Source of the DNA: Melanocharis versteri | Lineage: Eukaryota; Chordata; Aves; Passeriformes; Melanocharitidae | Assembly (NCBI GenBank): GCA_013397845.1 | Contig: VZTG01005281.1 | Span: 779,593 to 843,592, forward strand | DNA length: 64,000 nt | Reading direction: 5' to 3' | Shown: positions 60,431 to 64,000 of the stretch, one piece after another | Position numbering within the stretch: position 1 is the stretch's first letter | Layout: the number at the start of each line of letters is the position of its first letter | The notes under the pieces: model-generated | Told to the model about the DNA's origin: nothing | Databases searched by the model: none | Seen by the model: only the letters and a program-made list of their open reading frames with translations | Made by a program: the position numbers and the translations under genes

Positions 60431-63400
60431 CTTTTACATCATTGTACTCAAATTTGGGGAACTTTGTTCCACTAACATTGCAGGTGGCACAGAGCAGGAG
60501 CATGGAGGTAGAGGTTCATGATCCCTTCCTTGCTCAAAATACTCTACTTACACTGTTGCTTTCCATATCAGAGACAGCTGACTTGTAGCCACGAGGCCAG
60601 ACATGCCCAGCTTCTTACTTGGGTTAAGCCCCACCCCTGAAAAATCTTTCAGTGCTCCCAAACTGGTCTCCTGCACTGGGTGGAAAGCTGTACACTTGGC
60701 TTTGGGAGCACAGATTTGGAGCAAGTGGAAGTCGTCTTACCCACAGGGCTCCTACTCATCTCAGAGTCATAACTCAGGAGACAGGGATTAGCTCCAGACC
60801 ATTTGACATACTTTAGCAAGACACTATGGAGTTCTGGTAGCCAGCCAGAGGCTTTCCACCTTCACGTGGATCAATGGGGAATAAGAAAGAATGGGGCTTT
60901 ACAAAATTTTTTTATACCAGTCTTCAACTCCTTCAAGACCCACTGTCTTGTCTTCCTTGGCTTGATACTTTTGACTAACAGAAGGCATCTCATGACTAAT
61001 GAATGCACCGAGTTTTTGCACCAAATCTTTCTGAAAGCCAGGTGCTGTCTGGTCCACATTAAGCATGACACCAAGAGCAAGATTTTGACAGGGCAGTTTT
61101 CACTGTGATGATGGTTCACCTTTTACTTCCAGGTCCTTATGAAGTATCAGGAATAGCCAAAAGGGAGTTGTGCCCACTGCGGTCAGGTCCTTCTGTACCA
61201 AAGGGCATGGTTTGCAGTGCCTGTCTGGGTTCCCCTTGGAGCAAGGGAACATCTGTCTGATCCAGCCCCCAACAGGCCAGGCACCCTCAGCCTCCTCGAC
61301 TCACCTGACAGAAGTCTGAAGCTGTGATGTCCATGTGTTTCATGGCAGCTTTGTGGTGCCAGGACCAAACATGGCCATCAGTCATCTGGTGAGCATCAAA
61401 GGGCCACATCTGCATGGTGGAGCAGAACACTACAGGGCACGCACTGCCCAACACTGCTGGAGCAGAGGAGTGGCAGATGTCTTTTCTCCTCTCTTCAGGT
61501 TTTGAAGAGTCCTCAAAAATACACAGGCAGCACGGTGGTAGGATAAACATCACAGTACCTCACCCCTTTGGCCCTATGCCAGGCTCCCGTGCTCTGGAAT
61601 CACAGGTATAAAGCTAGGCTGGCTCTTCCATGCCCTCCAGGGAGCCCTGGGGAACGGTCAATATCACGGAGCTGCAGAGCTGACAGTCTATTGCTTTGGA
61701 GCACTTACTAATCCACCTCATTTAAAAAAGGATGGCACTGCACATGGTGGCAGGTTTATCTTATTACAATTTTCCTTTTGAATACAACAAGGATTGACAT
61801 TATGAAAGCAGAGTTAGCCTGTCTTCTCTCCCAAGTAAAGATAAATGGCATCATAAAAATCAGACACCATGTATCATATATGTTATAAATAATACCTAGT
61901 ATTGAGGTAATAACTTAATTTTAAAGACACACAATACACACAAATCCATATATCTACATCTCTCTCTTCTGTCATATTTCATCATCTTACTAATTAAAAG
62001 GAGCCTGCTATACTATTTTTAGCCCTGCAGTCTCGGTCTAGCTGTTTAAACCACTGTAGTTTCCCATCTGCTTTAGAAATTATTTAATAATCAGATAGAC
62101 AGAAGCTTAGTTCTCATAAGCTGAGATGATCCTTCAGGGCCAAGTGTAAAAGGAAAATATATTTTAATGAGTACATTTAGGGGAACTACTGCGGCTTTTT
62201 GTCTCACAAAGGAAGCCACCAAGTCTCTGCCTAACTTGCGCTGGTAGCTATTTGCATTTAATAAAGGAGGAAACAGGAGGGGGGTCCTATGTTGCATCTT
62301 GAGCATTATCTCTAAAAGCAGCAATGGGTACTCCAGCAATAACAGGGATTAAACCTATGGATACCAGCCTCAGCAGGTAACTTAGATAAGCCTGGGCCAT
62401 GATACCCAAACTTGAATTCAAGCTTTCCTAAAATGGCTGTATTCCAGGAAAGGAATTTTCCCTGGAAGAAAACAGGTATTAAAATTTCTGACTCAGTATC
62501 CAGGTGGTGACTCAGTGCTGAGACCTCTGGATTTTATTCCCAGCTGATATTTCTTTAAGAACAAAAGGCACACCCACACATGTACCACTTCTGAGAGGAT
62601 AAGAGTTCCCAGTCTTTGTGCTTTAAAGGACAAGAGAGTGACCAGAGCAGCAATCTATTCTTTAGGCAGAATTTTGAGAAATTCTGGCTGAACTGACTGA
62701 TGTGGGACACTGTTACGCATTATGTCCCTGGACTGGAAAAGGTCTTTACCTGGAGAAGGCAAAGAATCTTTTGTGTGTCTCTTCCACTGCCTGAGGACAG
62801 AGAGAAGGGTTGCACAACCTGGGAGAAGTGACAGCGTTTGCTGTCCACAGCTCCTTGTGAAACTCAGCCCAAGTGATGGAAAGACCTGTCAGCTCCAGCC
62901 AAAACCAGCAGTCAGCCAGAGAGTGCTCCACAGGACTGGGAAAGGCGAAGATGCAAATGCCAGACTTCTGACTGGATATTGGAGTCTGTGGGGAATGTTT
63001 TTCCTGTGTTTTCCCTGCCTCCTTCAAGCAATAGTGGTCCAGTGCAGTGTATACAGAGGTGTGATGTGCACAGGCCTGCCATGGGTTCCTGCAGTTTGCA
63101 TGTGATACACTGCAGGTTGTACTTTATCTTTCATCATTGCAGGCTGTAAAGAGTGCAATGCTTAACAGGAAAACCAGCACTCCTGCTAAGTCCTGGAGGA
63201 AATGGGAGTATGTAGTGAGACTAAAAGACTTGGGATATTTACTTTAAAGTTAGCATACAAGGAGACATCAGATACAGAGGACAGATGTGTGAAATGTATC
63301 AAGGAGTCAGGTATGAAGAAACAGGAAGCTTTTCCAAGTGGTAAATTCAATGCAGTACTGAAAAAAAATAAGGAGAAGGATGAGGTTTGAGCTGTGTGAG

Positions 63401-64000
63401 AAGTAGACTGTAGGTAAAGGATGTAAGAGTGAAAGTTTTCAAATTACCCTTCTTCAAAGAATCCTGGACATTTTGGATGGAACATTTTGTAGAGCAAGTC
63501 AATGAAGACTGCAGATTTTCTCAGTTCCCAGGCATAGGTATATAACTGAATCAACAGACTGGCCCAGCTTCATTAACCATAGCAGGCACAGGTGCCATAG
63601 GCAGGAGAAGCTGGGAAGCAGGAGCTGCTGTCATCCTTGTGTTAGCAGCAGCAGCAGCCTAATAATTTTGTATTCTCATCCAGAAGCATTTTAGGCAAAG
63701 TCCCACATGACATCCTTAATGGCTGTGGAGCCAGTGCTCCACCTGGGTTTCTCATGCAAGGATAACTTTTCCAGAAACAAGAATGAGTGGACATCTTGTA
63801 TTCAATGTAGTTATCATGCTCAGTGCCCAAGATGCTTTCTGTCTGGAGCCTAAAATGCCCTCCTCCTCCTTGCAGTGATGCAAACTGGCATTGTCATGGT
63901 AGCATTTCCTTTGCTTTAATTTTCTGGTATCTTTTGGTAATTTCATATTAAACAATTCTTGTCTGAGGATGTAAATGCATCCCAGTTCAGTGCCCAGAGA

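Larger units (their letters stand above)
56974..64000 (+). other. RGS6: RGS6 intron (incomplete at window end)
   Basis: The expected last exon (mammalian GKSLAGKRLTGLMQSS type) was not seen. The stretch contains CR1 copies at 57775-58346 and 59692-60430 and a TG/TA-rich stretch at 58346-58402. From 60430 to 64000 I recognise no gene or repeat. Confidence 0.6.

Noticed and set aside
63170..63230. Frame containing KTSTPAKSWRKWE, considered as the missing RGS6 terminal exon
   Set aside because: It lacks the KRLTGLMQ-type ending, has no good acceptor in the right phase, and the similarity is limited to basic composition.

Overview
The window is vertebrate nuclear DNA, almost certainly from a bird. 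It has one multi-exon gene with GT-AG introns of 0.5 to 16 kb. The interspersed repeats I can recognise are all CR1-type LINEs, the dominant avian repeat, and I see no mammalian SINEs. I cannot name the species.

The gene is RGS6 (regulator of G-protein signalling 6, R7 subfamily) on the + strand. I assembled 14 consecutive coding exons by eye: 1734-1784, 3201-3307, 5604-5655, 8117-8181, 11166-11242, 14125-14206, 14706-14780, 16142-16240, 17282-17343, 21700-21810, 25046-25171, 33133-33319, 49112-49201 and 56920-56973. They total 1238 nt (412 codons plus two bases of a split codon), and the reading frame holds across every junction. In order they encode the end of the DEP domain, the DHEX helical extension, the linker, the GGL domain (Gbeta5-binding), the RGS box (GAP for Gi/o alpha) and part of the C-terminal tail. 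The N-terminal exons (start codon, first part of DEP) lie before base 1. The terminal exon with the stop codon was not found and probably lies beyond base 64000.

Layout: 1-17 kb holds nine closely spaced exons (DEP, DHEX, linker, first half of GGL). 17-33 kb holds the rest of GGL and the RGS box in larger introns, with a 665-base assembly gap (28599-29263) inside a CpG-rich stretch. 33-49 kb is a 15.8 kb intron with two antisense CR1 copies, one of which keeps a decayed reverse-transcriptase reading frame. 49-57 kb is a 7.7 kb intron. 57-64 kb is the next, incomplete intron, with two more CR1 elements.

I found no second protein-coding gene, RNA gene, CRISPR array or novel system. Points for a second look are splice-site architecture (tandem donor and acceptor sites, in-frame cassette exons), the CpG island at the gap, a CTCF-like site, lineage-specific residue changes in RGS6, and the structure of the CR1 copies. 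Statements about mammalian RGS6 or RGS7 and about CR1 consensus are from memory, not from an alignment.
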